64,000 nt of DNA. Source: Amycolatopsis acididurans. Its GTDB lineage: Bacteria > Actinomycetota > Actinomycetes > Mycobacteriales > Pseudonocardiaceae. The notes below the pieces were generated by a model, which was not told the DNA's origin, did not search any database, and was given only the letters and a program-made list of their open reading frames with translations. How positions within the stretch are numbered: position 1 is the first letter of the stretch; every line of letters starts with the position of its first letter. The translations under genes and the position numbers were made by a program. Shown here piece after piece: positions 41,818 through 51,018 of the stretch. The stretch is taken from the NCBI RefSeq assembly GCF_012328925.1, contig NZ_JAAXLS010000015.1, positions 1 to 64,000 of the forward strand, in the 5' to 3' direction.

Positions 41818-43094
41818 TGGGCACGTCGAAAGCACGTACCTTCCTCATCGGTGCCGGCGGCCTCGCGGTGCTCGCCCTGATCCTGCTGTTCGGGGTCACC
41901 GCAAGTTCCGGCATGCCGGGTACACCGAAGACGGTCGTCCGTGCGGCCTTCCACAACGTCGGCGCGCCGCTCAAGGTGGGCGACGACGTCCGGGAGAACA
42001 GCTCGCGCATCGGCCGGGTGTCGGCGGTGGATTACGACGGTACGCAGGCCGTGGTGACACTGGAGCTGGACGGCACGGTCGCCGTCTACTCCGACGCGCG
42101 CGCCGCGGTATGGGACCAGTCGGCGCTCGCGAAGAAGTTCGTCGAACTCGACCGCGGGCACGCCCAGGCCGGCCCGCTGGGGGATCACCCGATCCCGGCC
42201 GACCGCGACGTGGACTCGGCCGACCTCGACCAGGTGCTCGACGTGCTCGATCCGCCCACCCGCGACGCGCTGGCCGGTACCGTGCGCCAGGTCGGCGGTG
42301 GAGCCGCGGGACACAGCCAGGACCTGCACGATCTCCTCGAACATCTGCCTGCCGAGCTCAACGGTCTGGGGACGGTCGCGGGCTCGCTCAGCGCGCCGGA
42401 GGCCGATCTGCCCGCGCTGCTGGCGCGCGCCGACCAGCTGGCCGGGTCGATCGCCGGGCACACGCAGCAGCTCGCCGACCTCGTCGGACAGGCAGGCGAC
42501 ACCGCGGACGCGGTTGCCACCGACAGCGGGAAACCGTTGCAGGACACGATCAAGGACCTTCCCGGCACACTCGCCGGCGCGCGAGGGGCCCTCGACTCGC
42601 TGGACAAGCCGCTCACCGACGTGCACGGCGCGCTGACCACGGCACGGCCGGGACTGGCCGCGCTGGGCCGGGCGACTCCCGACCTGCGCGGGGTGCTGCG
42701 GGAAGCGCCGACACCGCTGAACGAGGTGCCGGGCGTCGCGCGGGCCGCCGAACCGGCACTGCGTGATCTGACCGCCACGGTGGCCGACGCCCGTCCACTC
42801 GCGCCGGAGTTCTCGCGCGGACTGGTCGACGCCGCGTTGCCGCTCAACACACTCGCCCCCTACAGCACCGAGGTCGTGCAGTTCTTCCGCCGCATCGAAA
42901 GCATGGTGTCGACCGAGGTCGCACCGGGCGTCCACGGCGCGCGCGTCGGCGTCGCGGTGGAGGGACCGTCCATCCTCACCGGCGGGGCGCTCAAGGATCC
43001 GCTGCAGGGCCAGGACGCCTACCCGGCGCCGGGTCAGGCGGATGGTGAGCACACCCAGTCGCCGGTGAACATCCTCCCGGGAGGGAACAACTGA
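41817..43094 (+). CDS. mceC: Mce family protein C
   Basis: 425 residues with anchor TFLIGAGGLAVLALILLFGVT, MCE domain VRAAFHNVGAPLKVGDDVRENSSRIGRVSAV and KKFVELDRGH, then the helical needle, ending with GQDAYPAPGQADG, a YPAPGQ motif also seen in MceF. ATG 41817 has GGAGG six nt upstream; the GTG at 41814 is an alternative that overlaps the preceding stop. Part of the Mce tube. Confidence 0.88.
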   Translation: MGTSKARTFLIGAGGLAVLALILLFGVTASSGMPGTPKTVVRAAFHNVGAPLKVGDDVRENSSRIGRVSAVDYDGTQAVVTLELDGTVAVYSDARAAVWDQSALAKKFVELDRGHAQAGPLGDHPIPADRDVDSADLDQVLDVLDPPTRDALAGTVRQVGGGAAGHSQDLHDLLEHLPAELNGLGTVAGSLSAPEADLPALLARADQLAGSIAGHTQQLADLVGQAGDTADAVATDSGKPLQDTIKDLPGTLAGARGALDSLDKPLTDVHGALTTARPGLAALGRATPDLRGVLREAPTPLNEVPGVARAAEPALRDLTATVADARPLAPEFSRGLVDAALPLNTLAPYSTEVVQFFRRIESMVSTEVAPGVHGARVGVAVEGPSILTGGALKDPLQGQDAYPAPGQADGEHTQSPVNILPGGNN

Positions 43095-44506
43095 TGGCGG
43101 CCAAGCTTCGTAAGCCCGTCGTGCTCGGCGCGGTCCTGCTGATCCTGGTGGTCGGTGCCCTCTTCGCCGTGTACCAGAAGGAACGGATCGGCACGATGCT
43201 CTCCTCGGGAGACGAGGTGCGCGCCGTGTTCGCCAGGGACTACCGGCTCGTGGCGAACTCCTCCGACGTCAAGGTGGCCGGAGTCGTGGTCGGCAAGGTG
43301 ACCGACATCGGCAAGGACGACAAGGGGCAGGCCGTGGTGTCGATGAAGGTGGACGACGGCACGAGCGACAAGCTCGGTACGACGCCGTCGGCCATCATCC
43401 GGCCGACCACGCTGCTCGGTGGCAACTACTACATCGAGCTGGTGCCCGGCGGCGCGCACAAACCCTTCGACGGCACCCCGATCCCGGTGTCTCGCACGTC
43501 GATCCCGGTCGAACTGGACCAGGTGCTCGCCGCCATCCCGGGCCGCGCGCGACAGTCCATTCAGGACACCACCCGGCTGACCGACCAGACGTTGCGGGCG
43601 GGCGCCGGTTCCGCCGCGGGAGACCTGCTGCGGGACGCGCCGGGAACGCTCGCGCCGGCCGACGACGTCCTCTCCGCGCTGCGCGGAACGCAGCCGCAGC
43701 AGGACCTCTATCGGCTGGTGCCGGACCTGGACAAGGCCGTCACCGCGATGACGCGGCAGAAGGGGCAGCTCGCCGACATCATCGGCTCGCTCGACACGGT
43801 GAGCGGGAGCCTGGCCGCACAGCGGGCGCCGCTGTCGGAGGCGGTGGCCGGCCTTCCCTCGACGCTCGCGGCGACGAAGGACGGTCTCGGCGCGCTGCAG
43901 GGCACGCTCCAGCGGCTCACGACGACCGCTACCGGCGCCCGGCCCGCGGTCGCGGAGCTGACGCCGCTGCTGCAGAAGGCGAACCCGGTGGTCGCGCAGG
44001 CGCGGCCGCTGGTCAACGACCTGCGCCCGCTGCTGCACCAGGCACTGCCGCTGGTGAACGAGCTGGTGCCGACGTCCACGCAGGCGACGGCGACGCTGAA
44101 CAACGTGCGCGGTCCCGTGCTCGACCGGGTCAACGGGCCGATCGCGAAGACCGTCCTCTCGCCGTGGACCGGTACCGGGGCTTATCAGGGCGACGGCGGC
44201 AACGGCCACAAGTTCTACGAGGAACTGGGCTACCTCGCCGCGCACACCGCGAACCTTTCCCAGTACGGCAACAACAACGGGCGGATGCTCGGCCTCGGTC
44301 TCGGAGCCGGCGTCTCCAGTGTGGGCGGCAACGACCCCGGCACGGCACAGCTGCTGCAGTCGCTCGGCCTGCTGCCCGGTGGCGGTGTACAGCTGCTACC
44401 GCCGCCCGACAACGCGGGGGACACCTACACCCCCGAGCCGGCGACGGCACCGGGCCAGAACCACGTGCTGCCGACGCTGCCACCACTGCCGCTGCCGGGG
44501 AACTAG
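43094..44506 (+). CDS. mceD: Mce family protein D
   Basis: 470 residues. Anchor VLGAVLLILVVGALFAVY; MCE domain VRAVFARDYRLVANSSDVKVAGVVVGKVTDIG and TTLLGGNYYIELVPGG; extended helical region; C-terminal Pro-rich tail (VLPTLPPLPLPGN). Its start overlaps the MceC stop by one base (TGATG). The closing part FYEELGYLAAHTANLSQYGNNNGR is typical of Mce D proteins. Confidence 0.88.
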   Translation: MAAKLRKPVVLGAVLLILVVGALFAVYQKERIGTMLSSGDEVRAVFARDYRLVANSSDVKVAGVVVGKVTDIGKDDKGQAVVSMKVDDGTSDKLGTTPSAIIRPTTLLGGNYYIELVPGGAHKPFDGTPIPVSRTSIPVELDQVLAAIPGRARQSIQDTTRLTDQTLRAGAGSAAGDLLRDAPGTLAPADDVLSALRGTQPQQDLYRLVPDLDKAVTAMTRQKGQLADIIGSLDTVSGSLAAQRAPLSEAVAGLPSTLAATKDGLGALQGTLQRLTTTATGARPAVAELTPLLQKANPVVAQARPLVNDLRPLLHQALPLVNELVPTSTQATATLNNVRGPVLDRVNGPIAKTVLSPWTGTGAYQGDGGNGHKFYEELGYLAAHTANLSQYGNNNGRMLGLGLGAGVSSVGGNDPGTAQLLQSLGLLPGGGVQLLPPPDNAGDTYTPEPATAPGQNHVLPTLPPLPLPGN

Positions 44507-44516
44507 GAGCATTGCG

Positions 44517-45776
44517 ATGAAACGGACCTTCTCGATGCGCCGGACCTGGGAACGGATCCGGACCGTCCCCGGACTGGGGCGCAACCTGCTCACCGTGGCG
44601 GTGCTGATCGTGATCGGTGTGGTCAGTACGTCCACCATCCTGGGCAACCAGCGGTTCGTCCCGCCGTGGCAGGACCGCTACGAGTTCTCGGCCGACTTCG
44701 CGGAGGCGCCCGCGGTCAACCCCGGGCAGCAGCCCAAGGTGCGGATCGCCGGCGTCGAGGTCGGGCAGATCACCGGTAGCGAGGTGACACCGGACGGCAA
44801 GGCGCGGCTGAAGTTCTCGCTGGAACCGGGCCATCCCATCTACTCGAACGCACATCTGGTGCTGCGGCCGACGAACCCGCTCAACGAGATGTACGTGGAG
44901 GTCAACCCCGGCGGGCCGCCCGCCGCGCAGCTGCCCGCCGGCGGGGTCATCCCGGTCGGGCAGACCGAACGGCCGATCCAGCCCGACGAGGTGCTCAACC
45001 ACCTCGACGAGCGCAGCCGGGCCGCCGTCGCCAACCTGCTCTCGACGTCCGACGTGGCGCTGGCCGACGCACCGGCCAGCCTCCCGGGAGGCCTGCGGGC
45101 CGCGGACGGCACGCTGGTCAACGCCAAGCCGGTGCTGGACGCGCTCGCCGCGCGGCGGGCGAACATCGCCAAGCTGGTGACCGCGTTGTCGCAGATCAGC
45201 ACGGCGGCCGGGCACAACGACGCGCGGCTGACCGAGCTGATGAACTCGACCCGGCAGACACTGTCCACTTTGTCCCAGCACAATGCCGACCTCGAAGCGA
45301 CGCTGGCCGAGTTGCCGGGCACCTCCGATCAGCTCAAGCATGCCATGACCGGGGTCTCGGAGCTGACCACGCAGCTGAACCCGGTGCTGGACAACGTCGA
45401 CCGCGTGTCCGCTCAGCTGCCTGACACACTACGGAAGCTGTCCGGCACCGTGGACGACCTCGGCGCCACCGTCCGCGCGGCCGGGCCGGTGGTCTCGGCG
45501 GCGGGACCGGTGGTCGGTGACGTGAGCCCGCTCGTGTCGGACGCGCACCGCGCGCTCGGCGACCTCGAGCCGGTGACGAAGGACCTGATTCCCGATACCG
45601 CCACCCTGGTCTCCTACCTGGGCGACCTGCAGGCGTTCATCTTCAACACCAACGGCGCGTTCAGTCTCTCGGACGCGAACGGCGGATTCATTCGCGGCCA
45701 CGTCGCCGTGCCGCTGCCCGACGCGGGCGTGCTGCCGGGGACGCACGGCGGCAACACCGGTGGGAGCCACCCATGA
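44517..45776 (+). CDS. mceE: Mce family protein E
   Basis: 419 residues. The N-terminus has a membrane segment (LLTVAVLIVIGVVSTSTILGN) without any cysteine, so it is not the lipoprotein often found at this position in mycobacterial operons. The MCE domain includes FSADFAEAPAVNPGQQPKVRIAGVEVGQI and LVLRPTNPLNEMYVEVNPGG; the helical needle and a Gly/His tail follow. ATG 44517 is preceded by AGGAG. It overlaps MceF by four bases. Confidence 0.88.
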   Translation: MKRTFSMRRTWERIRTVPGLGRNLLTVAVLIVIGVVSTSTILGNQRFVPPWQDRYEFSADFAEAPAVNPGQQPKVRIAGVEVGQITGSEVTPDGKARLKFSLEPGHPIYSNAHLVLRPTNPLNEMYVEVNPGGPPAAQLPAGGVIPVGQTERPIQPDEVLNHLDERSRAAVANLLSTSDVALADAPASLPGGLRAADGTLVNAKPVLDALAARRANIAKLVTALSQISTAAGHNDARLTELMNSTRQTLSTLSQHNADLEATLAELPGTSDQLKHAMTGVSELTTQLNPVLDNVDRVSAQLPDTLRKLSGTVDDLGATVRAAGPVVSAAGPVVGDVSPLVSDAHRALGDLEPVTKDLIPDTATLVSYLGDLQAFIFNTNGAFSLSDANGGFIRGHVAVPLPDAGVLPGTHGGNTGGSHP

Positions 45777-47062
45777 GGATCTTCAAAGGAACCGCGGGCA
45801 AGATCACCGTTCTCGGCGCGTTCTTCGTCCTGTCGATGGTGTATCTGGGATACCTGTTCGACCGTGCCGGGGTGGGCAATCCGCTGGCGTCGTCGGACTC
45901 CTACACGCTCTCGTTCGACACCACGGACGTCGACAACCTGATTCCCGTCGGCGATGTCGACATCGCCGGCGTCAATGTCGGCAAGGTCGAGGACGTGTCC
46001 CATCGCAACGGGACCGCGACCGTTGTCGTCAGCCTCGACCCGGACGCGGCGCCGGTGCATCAGGGTGCCACCGTCCGGGTCGGCGCGAAATCGCTCGCCG
46101 GAGAGTCCTATGTGGACATCGAGGACGGGCAGGGCCCGGCGCTGCCGCCGGGCACCAAGCTCGGCCCCGAGGCGGTCAAGCCCGCCGTGCAGCTGCGCGA
46201 CGTCGTGGCGAGCCTCGACCCGAAGACGCGGGACGCGCTCGGCAGCCTGGTGCGCACGGCCGGCGCGGGCACCGCGGGAACCCAGCAGGACGTGGCGAAC
46301 GCGCTGACCGGACTGGGCAACCTCGGCCGCCAGGGCTACACCGCGATCGACGCCATCGCCGGCCAGTCCCAGGACCTGACCGCGCTCGCCCAGCAGACCA
46401 CGGTCGTGCTGGACGCGCTGAACACCGGCCAGGGTCAGATCGGCCGGCTCGTCGAGGACGCGCAGAAGCTGACGGCGGCCACGAGCGGGCAGCAGCAGAG
46501 CCTCGCCGACACCGTCCGCCGCCTGCCCGGTGTGCTGGGCAGCACGCAAACGGCGACGGTGAAACTGCGCGACCTCTCGAGCGCGGCCGGGCCGGTCGCC
46601 GCGGACCTGAACCAGGCGGCTTCGCCGCTGAACGCCGCGCTGCAGCAGCTGCCCGCCACGACCCAGGACCTGCGGGGCCTGCTGCCGGACCTCACCGGTA
46701 CGCTCCGGTCGGCACCGGCCACTTTGGACCGTGTGCCCACGCTGACACGGGACGCTTCCGCGCTCGTCCCGCAGCTGCGCACCACGATGGCGCACCTCAA
46801 CCCGATGCTGGGTTACATCTCGCCCTACGGCCCGGAGCTTGGCGCGTTCTTCGCGAACTTCGCGGCGATGCTCAACTACACCGACGAGGCGGGCATCCAC
46901 TTCTTCCGCCTGGAGCCCGACCTGGGCAACGAGAGCATCGTGAAGGGCGTTCCGGTGCCGCTGCCCACGGTGCTGACCAACCGCAACCCCTATCCGGCTC
47001 CGGGGCAGAGCCTCGCGCCGGACGGCCGCCCGTTCACCAGGCTCCAGCCGGCTGGAGGATGA
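45773..47062 (+). CDS. mceF: Mce family protein F
   Basis: 429 residues. Anchor ITVLGAFFVLSMVYLGYLF; MCE domain LSFDTTDVDNLIPVGDVDIAGVNVGKVEDV and SLAGESYVDIEDGQ; long helical region; ending PTVLTNRNPYPAPGQS, a motif characteristic of Mce C-termini. It completes the A-F hexamer set. The next gene begins two bases after its stop, suggesting that the sigma factor is on the same transcript. Confidence 0.9.
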   Translation: MRIFKGTAGKITVLGAFFVLSMVYLGYLFDRAGVGNPLASSDSYTLSFDTTDVDNLIPVGDVDIAGVNVGKVEDVSHRNGTATVVVSLDPDAAPVHQGATVRVGAKSLAGESYVDIEDGQGPALPPGTKLGPEAVKPAVQLRDVVASLDPKTRDALGSLVRTAGAGTAGTQQDVANALTGLGNLGRQGYTAIDAIAGQSQDLTALAQQTTVVLDALNTGQGQIGRLVEDAQKLTAATSGQQQSLADTVRRLPGVLGSTQTATVKLRDLSSAAGPVAADLNQAASPLNAALQQLPATTQDLRGLLPDLTGTLRSAPATLDRVPTLTRDASALVPQLRTTMAHLNPMLGYISPYGPELGAFFANFAAMLNYTDEAGIHFFRLEPDLGNESIVKGVPVPLPTVLTNRNPYPAPGQSLAPDGRPFTRLQPAGG

Positions 47063-47063
47063 C

Positions 47064-47615
47064 ATGCCGACCTACTCAGTCCCCAGCGACGCGGACTGGC
47101 TTGCCGAGATATACCGCCGGTGCCGGGATGATGTGTACCGCTACATCCGGACCTGGGCGGTGAGCCCCGCGGCAGCCGAGGACTTCGTCAGCGAGACCTT
47201 CCTGCGTGCGGCCAAGAACGTGGTGAACCTCAAGCAGAGACAGGACAGCGTCGTCCCGTGGCTGTTCCGTGTGGCCAAGAACGTGATCCTCGATGATCGC
47301 AAGTCTGCCTACACGCGACGACGCGCGTCGGTGACCGACGTGCCCGAGCTGCCCGCCGATCAGGAGTCCTTTGAGGACAGGTTGGTGCGGAAATGGCTTG
47401 TGGGAGAGGTTTCCCGCTGTCTCTGCCTGCTCAACCAGGCCCAGCGTCACTGCCTCGAGCTGCGGTTCGGCGACGGGTTGTCGGTGGCCGAGACCGCCGT
47501 GGCGATGGACAAGACCGAGAACGCGGTGAAGCAACTGCAGCACCGGGCGATCGGCAAGCTGGGCCTGCTGCTGGCCGAACGCACCGGGGAAGCAGGCCTT
47601 GCCGAGGCCGCCTGA
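47064..47615 (+). CDS. ECF-type RNA polymerase sigma factor
   Basis: 183 residues. Region 2 is visible as LAEIYRRCRDDVYRYIRTWAVSPAAAEDFVSETFLRAAKN and VPWLFRVAKNVILDDRKS; region 4 as CLCLLNQAQRHCLELRFGDGLSVAETAVAMDKTENAVKQLQHRAIGKL. No anti-sigma factor follows: the next gene is an RND transporter with its own promoter. Its location at the end of an mce operon is unusual and suggests feedback control of the operon or of envelope genes. Target promoters unknown. Confidence 0.9.
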   Translation: MPTYSVPSDADWLAEIYRRCRDDVYRYIRTWAVSPAAAEDFVSETFLRAAKNVVNLKQRQDSVVPWLFRVAKNVILDDRKSAYTRRRASVTDVPELPADQESFEDRLVRKWLVGEVSRCLCLLNQAQRHCLELRFGDGLSVAETAVAMDKTENAVKQLQHRAIGKLGLLLAERTGEAGLAEAA

Positions 47616-47655
47616 TCAATTATTGACGTTTGCAGCTACCAAGTCACCGATGACG

Positions 47656-47684
47656 TTGACTATCTACTGTGGTCCCGATACTGT
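47656..47684 (+). promoter_or_regulatory. Sigma-70-type promoter of the RND transporter gene
   Basis: TTGACT (47656-47661) and TACTGT (47679-47684) with a 17-nt spacer, 33 nt before the ATG at 47717. It lies in a locally AT-rich 101-bp gap after the sigma factor gene. Confidence 0.6.
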
Positions 47685-47716
47685 GACGCGGGCCACGCCG
47701 GAGGGAACGAGGTGCG

Positions 47717-49954
47717 ATGCGGCACAGGATCACCCGTCGACGGCTCCTGGCAGCGGTGCTGCTGGTCGCGACCCTGGCCACCACGGTCGCCGGTGTGCTG
47801 CGGCTACGGGTGGAGACCACGCTCGATTCCTTTCTCCCGCGGGGCGATCCCGCGGTGACGGCGCTCGCGGACAACGCCCGTTCCTTCGGCGGAGACCCGA
47901 TCGTCGCGGTGCTGGAGTCGTCCGCGCCGCGGGGACTCCTTCTGGGCCAGGGCCAGCTGTCCGCGCTGATGCGGCTGGAGGGGACGCTGGCGCACCTTCC
48001 CGACGTGGCCGCCGTGTACGGGCCGGCGACGATCATGAACCAGATCGCGATCACCTCGCAGGACATGATCGCCCGGCTCAGCGGAACCCGCGACGGCCTG
48101 CGTGCCCGCGCCGAGGACGACGCCCGCGGGAAGGGGCTGTCCGCGGCGGCGGTCAAGGCCGCGGGCGAGGCGGCGGTCGGTGACTTCGATCGCCGCTACG
48201 GCGGTCTGCTCGTGCGCGGCCTGCCCGCGGGCCTGCCGACGACGAGCAATCCGAATTTCGTGCAGAACGTGATCTACGACGGCGCCGGCCAGCCTCGTGC
48301 GCGCTGGCATTTCGTGGTGCCGACGGCGAACAGCGTGACGGTGCTCGTGCGGCCGCGCGAAGGTCTCGACGAGACGGCAACCCGGCGCCTGGTGTCGGCC
48401 GTCCGTAACGCGGTGTCGGCCGCCGGCCTGGCGACGAGCCGCACCACGGTCACCGGCGTGCCTGTGATCACCTCGGCGGTGACCGACGAGGCCACGGGCG
48501 AGATCCCGCTGATCGGCGGACTGGCGTTGGTCGTGCTCCTGCTGCGGTTCCTGCTGGCATCGCGGGCGCAGAGCTGGTGGCGAAAGCTGTGGCCGCTGAC
48601 CGCCGCGGTGACCGGCAGCGCGCTGACGCTCGCCGCGTTCGGGTGGGCCGGGCTGCCGGTGTCGTTCGGCGCCATCATGCTGCTGCCCCTGCTGCTGGGC
48701 ATCGGCAGCTCGTTTCCGCTCTACCTCGGTGCGGTCGCGGACCGCCGGAAGGTGGTCGTGGTGTCGCTCGCGAGTGCGGCGGCCTTCGGGTCCCTGGCGA
48801 TCTCCCCGCTGCCGTTCGTCCGCGAGCTGGGCCTCGCCCTCGCCCTCGGCGTGCTGCTCACCGTGGCTGTGACGCTGGTGCTCGGTCACAAGATGGCGCC
48901 CCCGCCGCGCGTGCGCACGCAAGGAGCTGCGCCCGGCGCCCTGCGGTGGGTGGTGGTGGTCTGCCTGGTCGTGCTGGCGGCCGCGGGCTGGGTCGCGTTG
49001 CCCCGCCTGGACGTCCGGGCAAGCCCGGAGGACGTGGCGAGCGGGCTGCCCGCGCTCGCGCAGGCCCGTTACGCCGAGCAGGTCCTGGGGTCCTCCGGCC
49101 AGGTCTCGGTGGTCCTGCGCGGAACCGACACGCAGAGCCCGGACGCGCTGCGCTGGCTGACGCAGGCGCAGGACGCCGCGGTGGCGCGGTTCGGTGACCA
49201 GCTCCGGCCCGTCCTGACGGCACCGGATCTGCTCGGCTTCCTCGGCGACCAGCCCACCGCGCAGCAGATCTCGGCCGGGATGCAGCTATTGCCGCCCTAT
49301 CTCACCACCGCGGTGTTCAGCCCGGACGGCAGGCAGGCGCTGCTGAGCTTCGGCTTGAAGTTCCAGGACCTCGGCGCGCAGGCGCAGCTCCTTCGCGATC
49401 TGCGGGCGGCACTGCCGCCGCCACCGGCGGGCGACCAGGTGGATACCGTCGGGTTGCCGGTGGCCGCCGTGCACGCCTATGACCAGGTGTCGCGAGACCG
49501 GTATCCGGCCAACCTGACCGGTATCGCCGCGGCCGGGCTGGTGCTGCTGGCGGGGTTGCGGCGCCGGTCCGACGCGTGGCGCGCCATGCTCGCCGCCGCG
49601 CTGGCCACGGGCTGGATGATCGCGGGACTCTGGGCGCTGGGCCAGTCGCTCAGCCCGCTGACCGTGGCGCTGGGTTCACTGGCGTCGGTCACGGCGTGCG
49701 AGTTCACGATCCTGCTGCTCGACGGCGCCCGGGCGCGCCGCGTCGCGATGTGGGCGTGCGCGACATCGGCGATCGGCTATCTCGCGCTCGTCCCGTCCCG
49801 GATCGGACTGCTCCGGGAGTTCGGCCTCACGCTCGCGGCGACGGTCCTGCTGTCCTACCTGGCCGCGCTCGCCGTCGCCCGGTCAGGACAGCGCCGTAAG
49901 TCCCGTCCGGCGGCGCGAACCGCGCTGCCCGAGGCAGAACTGGTGGAGGTGTAG
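47717..49954 (+). CDS. RND-superfamily (MmpL/HpnN-like) membrane transporter
   Basis: 745 residues in two similar halves. TM1 (LLAAVLLVATLATTVAGVL) is followed by an outer loop with TLDSFLPRGDPAV, then a five-helix block around LIGGLALVVLLLRFLL to LALALGVLLTVAVTLVLG; the second half repeats this (VVVVCLVVLAAAGWVALP, a loop, and a helix block to TVLLSYLAALAVAR). This layout fits RND lipid exporters. GAGGT precedes the ATG. No periplasmic adaptor is present. It may traffic a lipid in connection with the Mce system or the PpiC protein that follows two bases later. Confidence 0.8.
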   Translation: MRHRITRRRLLAAVLLVATLATTVAGVLRLRVETTLDSFLPRGDPAVTALADNARSFGGDPIVAVLESSAPRGLLLGQGQLSALMRLEGTLAHLPDVAAVYGPATIMNQIAITSQDMIARLSGTRDGLRARAEDDARGKGLSAAAVKAAGEAAVGDFDRRYGGLLVRGLPAGLPTTSNPNFVQNVIYDGAGQPRARWHFVVPTANSVTVLVRPREGLDETATRRLVSAVRNAVSAAGLATSRTTVTGVPVITSAVTDEATGEIPLIGGLALVVLLLRFLLASRAQSWWRKLWPLTAAVTGSALTLAAFGWAGLPVSFGAIMLLPLLLGIGSSFPLYLGAVADRRKVVVVSLASAAAFGSLAISPLPFVRELGLALALGVLLTVAVTLVLGHKMAPPPRVRTQGAAPGALRWVVVVCLVVLAAAGWVALPRLDVRASPEDVASGLPALAQARYAEQVLGSSGQVSVVLRGTDTQSPDALRWLTQAQDAAVARFGDQLRPVLTAPDLLGFLGDQPTAQQISAGMQLLPPYLTTAVFSPDGRQALLSFGLKFQDLGAQAQLLRDLRAALPPPPAGDQVDTVGLPVAAVHAYDQVSRDRYPANLTGIAAAGLVLLAGLRRRSDAWRAMLAAALATGWMIAGLWALGQSLSPLTVALGSLASVTACEFTILLLDGARARRVAMWACATSAIGYLALVPSRIGLLREFGLTLAATVLLSYLAALAVARSGQRRKSRPAARTALPEAELVEV

Positions 49955-49956
49955 CC

Positions 49957-51000
49957 GTGAAGCTCCGAGTACCCCGTTTCCTCCGGCGGCCGGCGCTGGT
50001 CCCGTCCGGGTTTCGCGCGCAGGCCGCGCTGGCGGCGGTCTTCGTCGTCATCGCCGGCGGTTCGGGTGGGAACCTTGTCCTGCGTGAACTGGGAAAGCTC
50101 CCCGACGGCGCGGTGTTCCGGGCCGGCGACACGGTGGTGACCGAGAACCAGCTTCAGCACCGGGTCACCCTGATGCGGTTCCTCTACGGTGTGCAGCAGC
50201 CTACCGATCCGGCCGGACTGGACCAGTTCAAGCGATCGGTGGCCAAGGCGGTCGCGGTGAGTGACATCGTCGACGACGCGGCGCGCGGAGCGGGCATCGT
50301 TGTCGCCGACAAGGCCGCCAGCGACCAGCTCGACAAGCTCGTCTCCGACAACGGCACGGACCGGCGGACCTTCATCCAGCAACTCGGCGCGAACGGAGTG
50401 TCCGAACAGGACGTTCTGGGCGAGATCAAGCGGCAGCAGGCGGGGGCTCGGCTCTTCCAGCAGATGACGGCACCGGTCAAGGCGACGACCGACGCCGACG
50501 CGCAGAAGTACTACGACGAGAACCGCGCGCAGATGGTCTCGCCCGAGCAGCGGGAGCTGTCCAACATCGTCGTGTCCGCGCCGGACCAGGCGCAGCTCGT
50601 CGCGCAGCAGGCACGGTCGGGGGCGGACTTCGGTGCGCTGGCCACCCAGTACTCGATCGACGGCAGCACGAAAGGCAAGGGCGGCGCGCTCGGCACGGTG
50701 ACCGCGAGCCAGCTCGATCCCGGCTATGCCAAGGCGGCTTTCGCCGCGCCGGCCGGGTCGGTGTTCGGTCCGGTACAGACCCAGAGCGGGTGGAACGTCG
50801 GCCGGGTCGTTGTCATACACCCGGGCAGTCCCCTGTCTTTCGACCAGGTCAAGGACGCCATCAAGACCAAATTGGACAATGACGCGAAGCTGAAGGTCTG
50901 GGACGACTTCCTCGTCACCAAGATCAAAGCGGCGCACGTCGAGTACGCACCCGCTTACCTGCCCGCAGATCCCGATGCGCCACCCGCAGCCGGCGCGTGA
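49957..51000 (+). CDS. PpiC/SurA-type peptidyl-prolyl isomerase, membrane-anchored
   Basis: 347 residues. An N-terminal membrane segment (QAALAAVFVVIAGGSGGNLVL) leads to a SurA-like N-domain with ADKAASDQLDKLVSDNGTDRRTFIQQLGANGVSEQDVLGEI, then a parvulin domain (SPEQRELSNIVVSAPDQ, GGALGTVTASQLDPGYAKAAFAAPAGSVFGPVQTQSGWNVGRVV). It should fold exported proteins outside the membrane. GTG 49957 has GGAGG eight nt upstream and follows the transporter by two bases. A chaperone for envelope transport proteins is the likely role. Confidence 0.82.
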   Translation: MKLRVPRFLRRPALVPSGFRAQAALAAVFVVIAGGSGGNLVLRELGKLPDGAVFRAGDTVVTENQLQHRVTLMRFLYGVQQPTDPAGLDQFKRSVAKAVAVSDIVDDAARGAGIVVADKAASDQLDKLVSDNGTDRRTFIQQLGANGVSEQDVLGEIKRQQAGARLFQQMTAPVKATTDADAQKYYDENRAQMVSPEQRELSNIVVSAPDQAQLVAQQARSGADFGALATQYSIDGSTKGKGGALGTVTASQLDPGYAKAAFAAPAGSVFGPVQTQSGWNVGRVVVIHPGSPLSFDQVKDAIKTKLDNDAKLKVWDDFLVTKIKAAHVEYAPAYLPADPDAPPAAGA

Positions 51001-51018
51001 CCGAGAAGGAGGACGACA

